A stretch of DNA of 64,000 nucleotides from Candidatus Devosia phytovorans (GTDB lineage Bacteria > Pseudomonadota > Alphaproteobacteria > Rhizobiales > Devosiaceae). Position 1 is the stretch's first letter. Every line of letters starts with the position of its first letter. Below are positions 43,353 to 54,343 of the stretch, one piece after another. The position numbers were made by a program, and so were the translations under genes. The stretch is from contig CP119312.1 of assembly GCA_029202405.1 (NCBI GenBank), forward strand, positions 1,679,001-1,743,000, given 5' to 3'. Below the pieces are notes generated by a model, which saw only the letters and a program-made list of their open reading frames with translations, was not told the origin of the DNA and ran no database searches.

Positions 43353-45650
<2,298 letters not shown>

Positions 45651-45921
45651 CCGTAAAGCTGCGATAGAAAACGAGGCCTGTCGGCGGTTACCGATGGCAG
45701 GCAGGCAGAGTGGCCGGTCAGCACGAGCTGGCCACGCAGATCCGTCACGAAGCTGGCGACGGGCAGACCATTGGACGGCGAGAACGCGGTCAGTGGGCTC
45801 GGCATGGGCAAGAGCGCAATTGCGGACTTCCGCAGGCCCGGCGAGTCAGGCAATAGAATGCAGTCAGGTCGCGGCGCGAAGGGGCGCCTGGCCGTATAGC
45901 GTCACTCTTCCAGGTTCAGCC
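45651..45921. other. Gap of 271 bases with no confident gene
   Basis: An inverted pair, GGTAACCG at the tex stop (about 45647) and CGGTTACC (about 45684), may form a loose hairpin after tex. TGGCC/GGCCA pairs lie near 45711-45734. Several short frames exist on both strands but none has a start site or a recognisable fold. Confidence 0.4.
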
Positions 45922-46449
45922 GTGTCCCAGGACTTTTCCGATCTGCTCAAGGTTTTGGCCGTGACCGCGCTGCTGTTTGCGGCCGGCACGCTGGTCATGC
46001 TCTACGTCATTCTGCTGTTGGCGACTTACGGCGCCAACCTGCCCATGGTTGGGTCGCTGCCGCTGGCCGCGCCGCCCGAAATGGTGCCGCTGCTGGCCGG
46101 CAGCCAGATTTTCAGCACCCTCGCCGCCGCCCATGTGACAGCAGCCGGTCTGGCGCTGATCGGCAATTTCAATACGCTCGACATGGCGCTGCTGATCACG
46201 TCGAAAGCCGTGGCGGTGGTGATCACCGCCCTGCTCGGCTTTATCGGCGGCCACATGGTCTATCTGCAGCTGACCGAGGGCACGGCCTTTTCGCTCGGGC
46301 CGCTGACGCCAACCGCTGTCGCGCTGGTCGCCTTCCTCGTGCTCTCGAGCTTTCTCAGCGTGCAGAACCTGCGCTCGCTCGGGAACCTGCGCTTCGCCGT
46401 GGCCATCGGCATGATCGTGATGGGGCCGATGCTGCTGGTGTGGCTGTAA
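45922..46449 (+). CDS. Multi-span membrane protein of unknown function
   Basis: 175 residues from GTG at 45922 (AGG upstream); the frame is open further upstream but the earlier codons do not look like protein. Predicted helices: about 10-32, 65-85, 88-115, 122-145 and 152-172. Composition is Leu/Ala/Val-rich with TLAAAHVTAAGLALIG and FIGGHMVYLQLTEG. Between tex and a small secreted-type gene; no family recognised. Confidence 0.6.
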   Translation: MSQDFSDLLKVLAVTALLFAAGTLVMLYVILLLATYGANLPMVGSLPLAAPPEMVPLLAGSQIFSTLAAAHVTAAGLALIGNFNTLDMALLITSKAVAVVITALLGFIGGHMVYLQLTEGTAFSLGPLTPTAVALVAFLVLSSFLSVQNLRSLGNLRFAVAIGMIVMGPMLLVWL

Positions 46450-46545
46450 CCAGCTGTTCACGGCTGATTAGGGCAAATAGGCTGGACAGCTGGGCTTTTG
46501 CTCCAATCCCGTACAGTGTCAGCCGCCATTGAGCAGGTGGATGAA

Positions 46546-46827
46546 ATGGTGCGTTTGTTATTTTTGGCAGCAGTTCTCGGCGCGGCCGGATATTTTGCCT
46601 GGAGCACCTGGCTAAGCCCGGATGCGAGGCAAGCCATGCTTGATGACTGCCACCGGGCAGCAGGCCAGTTTCAGGGTCTTCATGAGAGCCACAGCACTGA
46701 CATCGCGAAGATGCAGGATGTGATGAGCAGGACACAACACTGCTCATCTGCCTTCGGTCAGATGTGGGCCGCCGACAATAGCGACTACGCCCAAAAGATG
46801 CGTGCCGAAGGCGCCGCTCTGAATTGA
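46546..46827 (+). CDS. Small membrane-anchored or exported protein
   Basis: 93 residues from ATG at 46546 with AGGTGG 5 bases upstream. A hydrophobic N-terminus (MVRLLFLAAVLGAAGYFAWSTW) is a signal anchor; the rest is soluble and helical with two Cys (DDCHRAA, TQHCSSAF). No known family. Convergent with map, 4 bases apart. Confidence 0.6.
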   Translation: MVRLLFLAAVLGAAGYFAWSTWLSPDARQAMLDDCHRAAGQFQGLHESHSTDIAKMQDVMSRTQHCSSAFGQMWAADNSDYAQKMRAEGAALN

Positions 46828-46831
46828 ACGC

Positions 46832-47587
46832 CTAGGCCGCCAGCGTCACCACAACCGGGCCGCGCGGCGTTGCAACAATCGTATGCTCATACTGCACAGT
46901 GGGCGCACTCGGCTGGCTGATCAGCGTCCACTCGTCGTCGTCGGACTTCTGGTCGGCCATCTTGCCACCCAGCGACAGGAATGGCTCGATGGTGAAGACC
47001 AGGCCATTGGTCATGCGCCGGCGTTCGCCGCGATCGGGCCAGGTGGAGATTTCACCCGGTTCATCGTGCAGGCTATCGCCCACGCCATGGCTGGCGAGGT
47101 TGCGGATCAGCGTATACCCGCCCTTTTTGGCGAATTTGCCGATGGCGTGGCCGATATCGGCCAGCGGCGCGCCGGCCTTGACCACATTGATGCCGGCCCA
47201 CATGGCTTTCTTGCCATCGCGGCAGAGATTGGCCAGGCGCTGATCGCCTTCGCCCAGGATATGGGACGAACCGCAATCGGCAAAGACGCCGTCCTTGACG
47301 GCCGAGACGTCGATATTGACGAGGTCCCCATCCCGCAGCACCCGGTTGCCCGGAATGCCATGGGCAATTTCCTCATTGACCGAAATGCAGGTCGCGCCGG
47401 GGAAATTATAGGTCACGATGGGGGCAGAATGCGCGCCATGCTCGGCCAGCAGTTTCGCCCCGATCTCATCAAGCTCCAATGTCGTCATGCCCGGGCGCAT
47501 GGCCGAGGCCATGGCTTCGCGGGTGATGGCACAGATACGGCCGATGGCCTTGAGCTTTTCGAGTTGTTCTTCAGTCGTAATCGTCAC
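46832..47587 (-). CDS. map: Methionine aminopeptidase, type I
   Basis: 251-residue metalloprotease that removes N-terminal Met. Metal ligands in LVNIDVSAVKDGVFADCGSS (two Asp), SHGVGDSLHDEP (His), FTIEPFLS (Glu) and YEHTIVATP (Glu). The SHGVG-x-S-L-H-D-E-P form differs from the CGHG-type site of the usual alphaproteobacterial enzyme, so this may be the second copy. GTG at 47587 lies 4 bases after the pgi stop and is the likely start. Confidence 0.9.
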   Translation of the reverse strand: MTITTEEQLEKLKAIGRICAITREAMASAMRPGMTTLELDEIGAKLLAEHGAHSAPIVTYNFPGATCISVNEEIAHGIPGNRVLRDGDLVNIDVSAVKDGVFADCGSSHILGEGDQRLANLCRDGKKAMWAGINVVKAGAPLADIGHAIGKFAKKGGYTLIRNLASHGVGDSLHDEPGEISTWPDRGERRRMTNGLVFTIEPFLSLGGKMADQKSDDDEWTLISQPSAPTVQYEHTIVATPRGPVVVTLAA

Positions 47588-47591
47588 GAAA

Positions 47592-49232
47592 TCAGGCCTT
47601 GTTGGCTTGGTAAAAGGCGAGCAGGCCTTGCGTCGAGGCATCGTGGCCTTCGCCACTCTGCTTGCCTTCGACCTTGGGCAACAGGGCCTTGGCAAGCTGC
47701 TTGCCCAGTTCCACGCCCCACTGGTCATAGGAATTGACGCCCCAGATAACGCCCTGGGTGAAGACCTTGTGCTCGTAGAGCGCGACCAGCGAGCCCAGCG
47801 TCTCGGGCGTGAGTTGGGGGTAGAACAGGGTGTTGGACGGACGGTTGCCGGGAAAGACCTTGTGCGGGGTCAGCGCCTTGATCTCGGCCTTGCCGAGGCC
47901 CTGCGCCTTGAGTTCGGCGACGACTTCTTCCTCGCTCTTGCCCAGCATCAGCGCTTCGGACTGGGCCAGGACATTGGCGACCAGCTTGTCGTGGTGCGGC
48001 GGCAGCGATTCATGCGGACGGGCGGCGATCAGGAAATCGGCCGGGATGACATCGGTACCCTGGTGGATCAGCTGGTAGAAGGCGTGCTGGCCATTGGTGC
48101 CGGGTTCGCCCCAGACGATTGGGCCCGTCGACCAGCCGACCGGCTTGCCGGCCAGCGTCACTGACTTGCCGTTGGACTCCATGTCCTGCTGCTGCAGATA
48201 GGCGGCGAAGCGGGAAAGACGCTGGTCATAGGGCAGCACGGCATGCGTGGAAAAGCCCCAGACGTTGCGATACCAGACGCCGAGCAGCGCCATGATGACG
48301 GGCAGGTTGTTTTCCAGCTCGGTCGACAGGAAATGCCGGTCCATGGCATCGGCGCCGGCGAGGAATTTGGCGAAATTATCGTAGCCGACGGCCAGCGCAA
48401 TCGGCAGGCCGATGGCCGACCAGACCGAATAGCGACCGCCAACCCAGTCCCAGAAGCCGAAGATGCGGTCTTCGCGGATGCCGAACTTCTGGCAGGCCGG
48501 GATATTGGTGGAAACGGCGGCAAAATGGTTGGGGACCGCGCCCTCACCCAGGGTATCGGCGATCCAGTCGCGTGCCGAATTGGCATTGGTCATGGTTTCG
48601 TCGGTGGTGAAGGTCTTGCTCGCCACGATGAACAGCGTGGTCTTGGCATCGAGGCGCTTCAGCACATCGTGGATATGGGCGCCATCGACATTGGAGACGT
48701 AATGGGCGCGCAGGTCGGCGCGGGTATAGGGCTCGAGCGCGAGGGTGACCATGGCCGGGCCGAGGTCGGAGCCGCCGATGCCGATATTGACCACGTCGGT
48801 GATCTGCGCGCCGCCATGGCCGCGGATTTCGCCGGAGCGGACGGCATTGGTATAGGCCTCGATCGCCTTCAGCACGCCGCGGACGTCGGGCATGACATCC
48901 TTGCCATCGACCGGCACAGGCTTGTCGCCCTGGTAGCGCAGCGCCATGTGCATGACGGCGCGGTCTTCGGTGATGTTGATATGCTCGCCTTCGCACATCT
49001 GGTCGCGGCGCTCCTCGACGCCGGCCGCGCGGGCCAGGTCGAACAGGGCGGTCATGACCTCTTCGTCGATGCGGTTCTTGGAATAGTCGAGCAGGATGCC
49101 GGCGCCTTCGGCCGAATAGCGCTTGAAGCGGTTCGGATCGACGGCGAACTGCACGCGCATGGGCTGCTCTTCGAGGCGCTTCTTGTGCTTGTTCAGGCTC
49201 GAAAAACCTGCCTTGCGTCCAGCTTTAGCCAT
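47592..49232 (-). CDS. pgi: Glucose-6-phosphate isomerase
   Basis: 546-residue aldose-ketose isomerase, glycolysis/Entner-Doudoroff. SIS-fold signatures NIGIGGSDLGPAM, FIVASKTFTTDETMTNA, GFWDWVGGRYSVWSAIG, WGEPGTNGQHAFYQLIHQG and GVELGKQLAKAL are complete. ATG with AAGGG upstream. Coupled to map through a 4-base gap. Confidence 0.97.
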   Translation of the reverse strand: MAKAGRKAGFSSLNKHKKRLEEQPMRVQFAVDPNRFKRYSAEGAGILLDYSKNRIDEEVMTALFDLARAAGVEERRDQMCEGEHINITEDRAVMHMALRYQGDKPVPVDGKDVMPDVRGVLKAIEAYTNAVRSGEIRGHGGAQITDVVNIGIGGSDLGPAMVTLALEPYTRADLRAHYVSNVDGAHIHDVLKRLDAKTTLFIVASKTFTTDETMTNANSARDWIADTLGEGAVPNHFAAVSTNIPACQKFGIREDRIFGFWDWVGGRYSVWSAIGLPIALAVGYDNFAKFLAGADAMDRHFLSTELENNLPVIMALLGVWYRNVWGFSTHAVLPYDQRLSRFAAYLQQQDMESNGKSVTLAGKPVGWSTGPIVWGEPGTNGQHAFYQLIHQGTDVIPADFLIAARPHESLPPHHDKLVANVLAQSEALMLGKSEEEVVAELKAQGLGKAEIKALTPHKVFPGNRPSNTLFYPQLTPETLGSLVALYEHKVFTQGVIWGVNSYDQWGVELGKQLAKALLPKVEGKQSGEGHDASTQGLLAFYQANKA

Positions 49233-49252
49233 GTCGGGAACCCTTTGTTTGA

Positions 49253-50392
49253 TCAGAGGACCGGCAGATCGCCGGCGGCCCAGGCCGCGCGCGTCTCTGC
49301 CGCAAAATCATTGATGCGCTTGCCTTCGATTGCCACCCGGCAGCCCTGCACCAGCTCTTGATAATAGGCCAGGTTGATCTGCGAAAGGATCATCGCGCCC
49401 AAAATCTCTTCTGTCTTAACGAGATGATGCAGATAGGCCCGGCTCCAGCGTCGGCAATTCGGATTGGGCGAGGCCTCGTCGATCGGACGGTGATCATCCC
49501 TATGTCGGGCATTCTTCAGATTGATGACGCCGAAGCGGGTATAGACGTGACCGTGGCGACCGGCGCGGGTGGGATGCACGCAATCGAACATGTCGATACC
49601 GCGCTCGATGCCGCCAAGAATATCGTCGGGCTTGCCGACGCCCATAAGGTAGCGCGGGCGGTCGGTGGGGAGTTCTGGCGTGATGTCGCTGAGGACGCGG
49701 AACATGACCTCCTGCGGCTCGCCGACGGCGAGGCCACCGACGGCATAGCCGTCAAAGCCGATGGATTTGAGACCCGCAGCCGATGTGGCACGGAGTTCCG
49801 GATCGTCGCCGCCCTGCACGATTCCGAAGAGGGCGCGGTTGAGCTGGTTGTTGAAGGCACTCTTGGAGCGATCGGCCCAGCGCAGCGACAACTGCATGGC
49901 GCGCTCGATTTCCTTCTTCTCGGCCGGCAGCTTGAGGCATTCGTCGAGCTGCATGATGATGTCGCTGTCAAGCAGCGTCTGGATCTCGATCGAGCGCTCG
50001 GGCGTCAATTCGTAGGACGAGCCGTCGATATGGGAGCGGAAGGTCACGCCCTTTTCGGTCAGCTTGCGCAGCTGGGCCAGCGACATGACCTGGAAGCCGC
50101 CGCTATCGGTGAGGATGGGTCGCTGCCAGTCCATGAAATCATGCAGGCCGCCGAAGGAGGCGACACGCTCGGCGCCGGGGCGCAGCATCAGGTGATAGGT
50201 ATTGCCCAGCACAATATCGGCGCCGGTGTCGCGCACCTGGTCGGGATACATGGCCTTGACCGTGCCGGCCGTGCCCACGGGCATGAAGGCCGGGGTCTGG
50301 ATATCGCCGCGCGGCGTGTCGATGCGGCCGCGCCGCGCCATGCCGTCAGTGGCTGAAAGGGTGAAGGTGACTCGTTTGGTCGTGTCGCTCAT
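49253..50392 (-). CDS. tgt: tRNA-guanine (queuine) transglycosylase
   Basis: 379-residue enzyme exchanging preQ1 for the wobble guanine in tRNAs. Catalytic and binding motifs: LTDSGGFQVMSL, GGLAVGEPQE, RYLMGVGKPDDIL, FDCVHPTRAGRHG with the Asp nucleophile and RNLKNARH region. Zn ligands CRRWSRAYLHHL at the C-terminal side are degenerate in appearance but His is kept. Next to queA, separated by two plus-strand genes that are foreign to the usual order. Confidence 0.95.
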   Translation of the reverse strand: MSDTTKRVTFTLSATDGMARRGRIDTPRGDIQTPAFMPVGTAGTVKAMYPDQVRDTGADIVLGNTYHLMLRPGAERVASFGGLHDFMDWQRPILTDSGGFQVMSLAQLRKLTEKGVTFRSHIDGSSYELTPERSIEIQTLLDSDIIMQLDECLKLPAEKKEIERAMQLSLRWADRSKSAFNNQLNRALFGIVQGGDDPELRATSAAGLKSIGFDGYAVGGLAVGEPQEVMFRVLSDITPELPTDRPRYLMGVGKPDDILGGIERGIDMFDCVHPTRAGRHGHVYTRFGVINLKNARHRDDHRPIDEASPNPNCRRWSRAYLHHLVKTEEILGAMILSQINLAYYQELVQGCRVAIEGKRINDFAAETRAAWAAGDLPVL

Positions 50393-50481
50393 GCGCGCGG
50401 TTCTAGCGCTTCGCGCGCCAACTCACAACGGGGAGGCCCATGGTCCGAATTTGGCCATGATTGACCTGATCTGTGGATCAC

Positions 50482-50493
50482 ATTGACGTCAAT
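50482..50493. promoter_or_regulatory. 12-base perfect palindrome upstream of the first secreted gene
   Basis: ATTGACGTCAAT reads the same on both strands and lies 26 bases before the ATG at 50519, a suitable place for an operator. Confidence 0.4.
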
Positions 50494-50518
50494 TGTTCAG
50501 TTTCATCAGAGTCTTGCC

Positions 50519-50947
50519 ATGCAGCGTTTCCTCCTGCCTCTCCTTGTCGCCTCCCTTTTCGCAACCAGCGCCCATGCGGAGCCGCCTGAAGGCTGGGACG
50601 TCGCGGGGACCTATCACGGCTCTGGCGAAGGCGAACTGAGCGCCACCTTCGACCGGAAGGATGGCGACACCTTCGACGTCACACTCGAAACCGTGTCGGG
50701 CAGCTGCAGCGGCTCGATCGCGGGTGAGATGAAATTTTCCCTGGACGGCGGCACGCTCAAGGTTGCCAACGAGAATTACGAGGAAGGCGCCGAGACCTAC
50801 TACGGCAGCGAAGAGTTCTGCGAAGTGACCATGAGTTTCGATGACGACGGTTTCCTCAATCTCGAGGAAAGCTCGGGCTGCGTGAACTTCCACGGCGCCG
50901 CCTGCAGCTTCGACGGCCAGATCATGAACATGAGTGCGGCCGGTTGA
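50519..50947 (+). CDS. Secreted four-cysteine protein, copy 1
   Basis: 142 residues. Signal peptide MQRFLLPLLVASLFATSAHA (1-20). Mature chain is acidic and beta-rich, beginning EPPEGWDVAGTYHGSGEGEL, with Cys63, Cys101, Cys121 and Cys129. Paired with the next gene at equal Cys spacing (38-20-8). No named family. Codon use resembles neighbours. Its stop is 26 bases from the next start. Confidence 0.72.
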   Translation: MQRFLLPLLVASLFATSAHAEPPEGWDVAGTYHGSGEGELSATFDRKDGDTFDVTLETVSGSCSGSIAGEMKFSLDGGTLKVANENYEEGAETYYGSEEFCEVTMSFDDDGFLNLEESSGCVNFHGAACSFDGQIMNMSAAG

Positions 50948-50973
50948 TCCCGGTAATTGTTTCAAGAGGTGAT

Positions 50974-51414
50974 ATGATGCTGCGTACCGTTCTGATGACC
51001 GCCATTGCTCTTGCCGGCCTCACCGCCCTGCCCGCTCTGGCGCAGGAGCACCAAGGCCATTGGTTCGGTAGCGGCGAAGGCGACTTGACCGTCGACCTGA
51101 CGCATATCCAGGAAGACCAGTATGGCATCGCCATTTCGACCGTGGTGCCGATTACCGAAGAATTCACCGGCTGTGCTGGCGGCATCGATGGCGAAGTCCT
51201 GCTCGACAGCGATGGCGGCAATTTCTTTGTCGAGAACGAAGGCTATATCGGCACCGACCCGGAAAGCCCGATGAACCAGCGCTATTGCGAGATCAGCCTC
51301 AAGTTCGACAAGAAGGGCATGCTGATCATCGAGGAGCAGAGCGGCTGCATGTATTACCACGGCGCGTCCTGCGGGTTCAGCGGGACACTGCAGCATGACG
51401 CGGCGGGGATCTGA
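50974..51414 (+). CDS. Secreted four-cysteine protein, copy 2
   Basis: 146 residues; ATG at 50974 or 50977, AAGAGGT upstream favours the latter. Signal peptide to ALA (about 23), mature QEHQGHWFGSGEGDLTV. Cys67, 105, 125 and 133 match copy 1 with identical spacing 38-20-8, as do GSGEG, ENE-x-Y, SGC-x-x-x-HGA-x-C. Probably two disulfides per protein. Ends with a strong terminator. Confidence 0.74.
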   Translation: MMLRTVLMTAIALAGLTALPALAQEHQGHWFGSGEGDLTVDLTHIQEDQYGIAISTVVPITEEFTGCAGGIDGEVLLDSDGGNFFVENEGYIGTDPESPMNQRYCEISLKFDKKGMLIIEEQSGCMYYHGASCGFSGTLQHDAAGI

Positions 51415-51435
51415 TCCCAGCGCAAAGCAGATCAG

Positions 51436-51457
51436 ACCCCCGGAGCAATCCGGGGGT
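51436..51457 (+). terminator. Rho-independent terminator
   Basis: ACCCCCGGA pairs with TCCGGGGGT across GCAA, followed by TTTTTCTTT. It ends the secreted tandem pair and also lies 11 bases beyond the queA stop on the opposite strand. Confidence 0.9.
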
Positions 51458-51467
51458 TTTTCTTTGC

Positions 51468-52553
51468 CTAGAATCCGTCGTCTTCCTCTGGCCGATCCGC
51501 CCGCAGCAGCAGCGAGGAATCACCGTAGGAGTAGAAGCGATAGCCGTCGGCAATGGCGTGGGCGTAGGCCTGCTTCATCACATCCATGCCAGCAAAGGCC
51601 GAGACCAGCATGAACAGGGTCGACTTCGGCAAGTGGAAATTGGTCATCAGCGCATCGACCGTTGCGAAGCGGAAGCCGGGGGTGATGAAGATATCTGTAT
51701 CACCCATGAAGGGCTGCAGCGTGCCGGTCTTGCGCGATGCGGTTTCGAGCAGGCGCAGGCTGGTAGTGCCTACGGCGATGACGCGGCCGCCAAGCGCCTT
51801 TTTAACATGGATGCGTTCAACCGTCGCCTGATCGATCTCGCCCCATTCGGCATGCATGACATGGTCGTCGGTATCTTCCGCCTTCATCGGCAGGAAGGTC
51901 CCTGCCCCGACATGGAGCGTCACGCGCTCAATGGTGACGCCTTTTTCGGCGATCTGCTGCAACAGGCTCTCGGTGAAATGCAGGCCCGCCGTGGGCGCGG
52001 CGACGGCGCCGTCCTCGGCGGCATAGACGGTCTGGTAGTCGACGAGGTCGCGCTCCTCGACGCCGCGCTTGGCACCGATATAGGGCGGCAGCGGCATGGC
52101 GCCATGCGACTTGATGGCCTCGTCGAGCTGGGCACCGCCCAGATCAAATTCGAGGGTGACTTCACCGGTCTCGCCCTTCCCGGCGACGCGGGCTGTCAGC
52201 GCATCGGCCTGGCCATTGCCCAGTTCGAGATGATCGAGGATGGCGAGCTTCTTGGCCGGGCGGGCGAAGGCGCGCCAGGTGTGGGCATCGACGCGCTTGT
52301 GCAGGTTGAACGAGACATTGGCGCGGTTTTCCCCGCGGACGCGCGTGCCCTTGAGCTCGGCGGGCAGCACGCGGGTGTCGTTGACGACAAGCACGTCGCC
52401 AGGCTTGAGCAGCCAGAGCAGGTCGGGAATATGCCGGTCCGACAGGCCGACCTTAGGGTCGACGACGAGCAGGCGCGCGGAATCGCGCGGCTCGGCCGGA
52501 TGCAGGGCAATGAGATTTTCAGGCAGGTCGAAGTCGAAGTCGGATACGCGCAT
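51468..52553 (-). CDS. queA: S-adenosylmethionine:tRNA ribosyltransferase-isomerase
   Basis: 361-residue enzyme forming epoxyqueuosine in tRNA. MRVSDFDFDLPENLIALHPAEPRDSARLL at the start, NDTRVLPAELKGTR, DYQTVYA, AAPTAGLHFTE, GAGTFLPMKAED and FHLPKSTLFMLVSAFAG are all family blocks. ATG with GGGAG 6 bases upstream. Works with tgt in the same pathway. Confidence 0.96.
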   Translation of the reverse strand: MRVSDFDFDLPENLIALHPAEPRDSARLLVVDPKVGLSDRHIPDLLWLLKPGDVLVVNDTRVLPAELKGTRVRGENRANVSFNLHKRVDAHTWRAFARPAKKLAILDHLELGNGQADALTARVAGKGETGEVTLEFDLGGAQLDEAIKSHGAMPLPPYIGAKRGVEERDLVDYQTVYAAEDGAVAAPTAGLHFTESLLQQIAEKGVTIERVTLHVGAGTFLPMKAEDTDDHVMHAEWGEIDQATVERIHVKKALGGRVIAVGTTSLRLLETASRKTGTLQPFMGDTDIFITPGFRFATVDALMTNFHLPKSTLFMLVSAFAGMDVMKQAYAHAIADGYRFYSYGDSSLLLRADRPEEDDGF

Positions 52554-52646
52554 GGCGGCTCCCTATCATGGGGCTGACATTGCCGAAACTGTCCGTGACC
52601 GCTGGAGGTTGCGGCAGGTCAGCAATGCTTACCCAGCGAGGCTTTG

Positions 52647-53096
52647 CTACAACACCCGGATCATCAGGGCGCCGGTGACCAGGAGGACGGCGCCGGCAAT
52701 GCGACCCATGGAAATCTCGCGCACCGCCATGCCCATGAAACCGATCTTGTCGAGGACCATGCCACCCACCAATTGCCCCGCCACAGACAGCGCCATGACG
52801 GCTGCGGCGCCAATCATCGGCGTCAGCATGATGTTGGAAAACACGTAGAAGGCGCCCAGCACGCCACCGGCGACGAAAGTCCAGGGCGCCGGCGCACCGA
52901 AGTTGATCGGTATGCTGGCGACAGTGCTGTAGATGAAAGCAATGGCCCAGAGCAGGATGGCGCCCGCCACGAATGACACGCCGGCAGCCGCAATCGGCAC
53001 GCCGAGGTTGCGCCCGAGACTGGCATTGATCGGCGCCTGCGTGGCAATGGCCGCTCCGGCCACGATGCCCATCAGCGCCCAGAGAATGGTGTCCAT
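52647..53096 (-). CDS. DMT-family (DUF606/YdcZ) membrane protein
   Basis: 149 residues, five helices, single DMT repeat: ILWALMGIVAGAAIATQAPINASLG, YVFSNIMLTPMIGAA, and DKIGFMG. Such short DMT proteins work as pairs or dimers. ATG at 53096 was chosen; TTG 2 codons upstream is better spaced from GAGGAT. It stands between the terminator of the cyclophilin gene and queA. Confidence 0.85.
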   Translation of the reverse strand: MDTILWALMGIVAGAAIATQAPINASLGRNLGVPIAAAGVSFVAGAILLWAIAFIYSTVASIPINFGAPAPWTFVAGGVLGAFYVFSNIMLTPMIGAAAVMALSVAGQLVGGMVLDKIGFMGMAVREISMGRIAGAVLLVTGALMIRVL

Positions 53097-53117
53097 ACGC
53101 AATCCATATCCTCACAT

Positions 53118-53150
53118 AAAAAGACCCCCGGGCCTTGAGCCCGAGGGTCT
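53118..53150 (-). terminator. Rho-independent terminator after the cyclophilin gene
   Basis: On the minus strand AGACCC-N1-CGGGC pairs across a short loop with GCCCG-N1-GGGTCT and is followed by TTTTTAT. It ends the coaD-ppi-ppi transcript, so the membrane gene downstream needs its own promoter or read-through. Confidence 0.85.
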
Positions 53151-53173
53151 GATGCTTTTGGCACGAGTCGCTG

Positions 53174-53653
53174 TCAGGCAGCGATGTCTGCCGCGACCTT
53201 GACCGAGATCATCTTGTCGGGGTTGATCACGGGCTCGCCGCGCTTGATCTGGTCGACATTGTCCATGCCTTCGATGACCTTGCCCCAGACAGTGTACTGC
53301 TTGTTGAGGAAGCCGGCATCGCCGAAGCAGATGAAGAACTGCGAATTGGCGGAGTCGGGGCTCTGAGCGCGGGCCATCGAGGCAGTGCCACGAACATGCG
53401 GCTCGGCGTTGAATTCCTGCTTGAGGTCCGGATACTTCGAACCGCCGGTGCCGCGGCCCTGCGGGCAACCGGTCTGGGCCATGAAGCCCTCGATCACGCG
53501 GTGGAACACGATGCCATCGTAGAAGCCTTCACGCGCCAGCTTCTTGATGTGGGCGACGTGGTTCGGCGCCAGGTCGGGGCGCATCTCGATGACGACATTG
53601 CCCTTGGTGGTTTCGATGATCAGGGTGTTTTCCGGATCGGCGTATTCAGCCAT
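53174..53653 (-). CDS. Cyclophilin-type peptidyl-prolyl isomerase, cytoplasmic
   Basis: 159 residues with no signal peptide. FHRVIEGFMAQTGCPQGRGTGG carries the active Arg and the family core; SMARAQSPDSANSQFFIC and GKVIEGMDNVDQIK follow. Folds proline peptide bonds. GGAG upstream. Follows the exported paralogue with about 100 bases between. Confidence 0.95.
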   Translation of the reverse strand: MAEYADPENTLIIETTKGNVVIEMRPDLAPNHVAHIKKLAREGFYDGIVFHRVIEGFMAQTGCPQGRGTGGSKYPDLKQEFNAEPHVRGTASMARAQSPDSANSQFFICFGDAGFLNKQYTVWGKVIEGMDNVDQIKRGEPVINPDKMISVKVAADIAA

Positions 53654-53755
53654 TTGTGCAATTCTCCGTTGGAATCTGTGGGCCGGATGTAAGGCCTATG
53701 GGCGTGCCGTGCAAGGCGGGCGTGGTCCGTCGACGCCCGCTCGCCTGGTCCTCGC

Positions 53756-54343
53756 CTACTTGTATTCGATCTTGGCCGAGACGATCTTGTCCGGATTGGC
53801 CACGGCGCCATTCTGTTCCTGCGGGCCCTTTTCGAGGCCGTCCACCAGTTCCATGCCGCTGACGACCTTGCCGAAAACGGTATACTGGCCATCAAGGAAG
53901 CTGGCATCGGCCGTGGTGATGAAGAACTGCGAGTTGAACGAGTTCGGATCCTGCGAGCGGGCTGCGCCAAGCACCCCGCGCCCGAAGCTTTCCGAATTGA
54001 ACTCGGCCTCGACGTCGGGCAGTTGCGACCCGCCCATGCCGGCGCGGCTCAGGTCAAAGCCTTCGGCACCGGACTTGCCGAATTCGACGTCGCCGGTCTG
54101 GGCCATGAAGCCGTCGATGACGCGGTGGAAGACCACGCCGTCATAGGCGCCTTCTTCGGTGAGGGTCACGATGCGCTCGACATGCTTGGGCGCCAGCGCC
54201 GGCAGCAGTTCGATATCGACGTCGCCACTGTCCAGCGTCAGGATCAGATGCGGCGTGCCGGACTGGGCGAATGCCGGGGCAGAAACAAGCGCCGCGGCGC
54301 CGATGACAAGAGCGCCAAACAGGCGACGGGTAAGAGCGGTCAT
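53756..54343 (-). CDS. Cyclophilin-type peptidyl-prolyl isomerase, exported
   Basis: 195 residues. Signal peptide to about residue 26 (AAALVSAPAFA). Core FHRVIDGFMAQTGD and LGAARSQDPNSFNSQFFIT with the active Arg/Phe, then GKVVSGMELVDGLEKG. Periplasmic folding role. ATG overlaps the coaD stop as ATGA, so translation is coupled. Confidence 0.94.
   Translation of the reverse strand: MTALTRRLFGALVIGAAALVSAPAFAQSGTPHLILTLDSGDVDIELLPALAPKHVERIVTLTEEGAYDGVVFHRVIDGFMAQTGDVEFGKSGAEGFDLSRAGMGGSQLPDVEAEFNSESFGRGVLGAARSQDPNSFNSQFFITTADASFLDGQYTVFGKVVSGMELVDGLEKGPQEQNGAVANPDKIVSAKIEYK

Noticed and set aside
45651..45853. Possible short minus-strand gene (ending ...LPSVTADRPRF)
   Set aside because: No start site, no family likeness, and the frame runs into antisense of tex.
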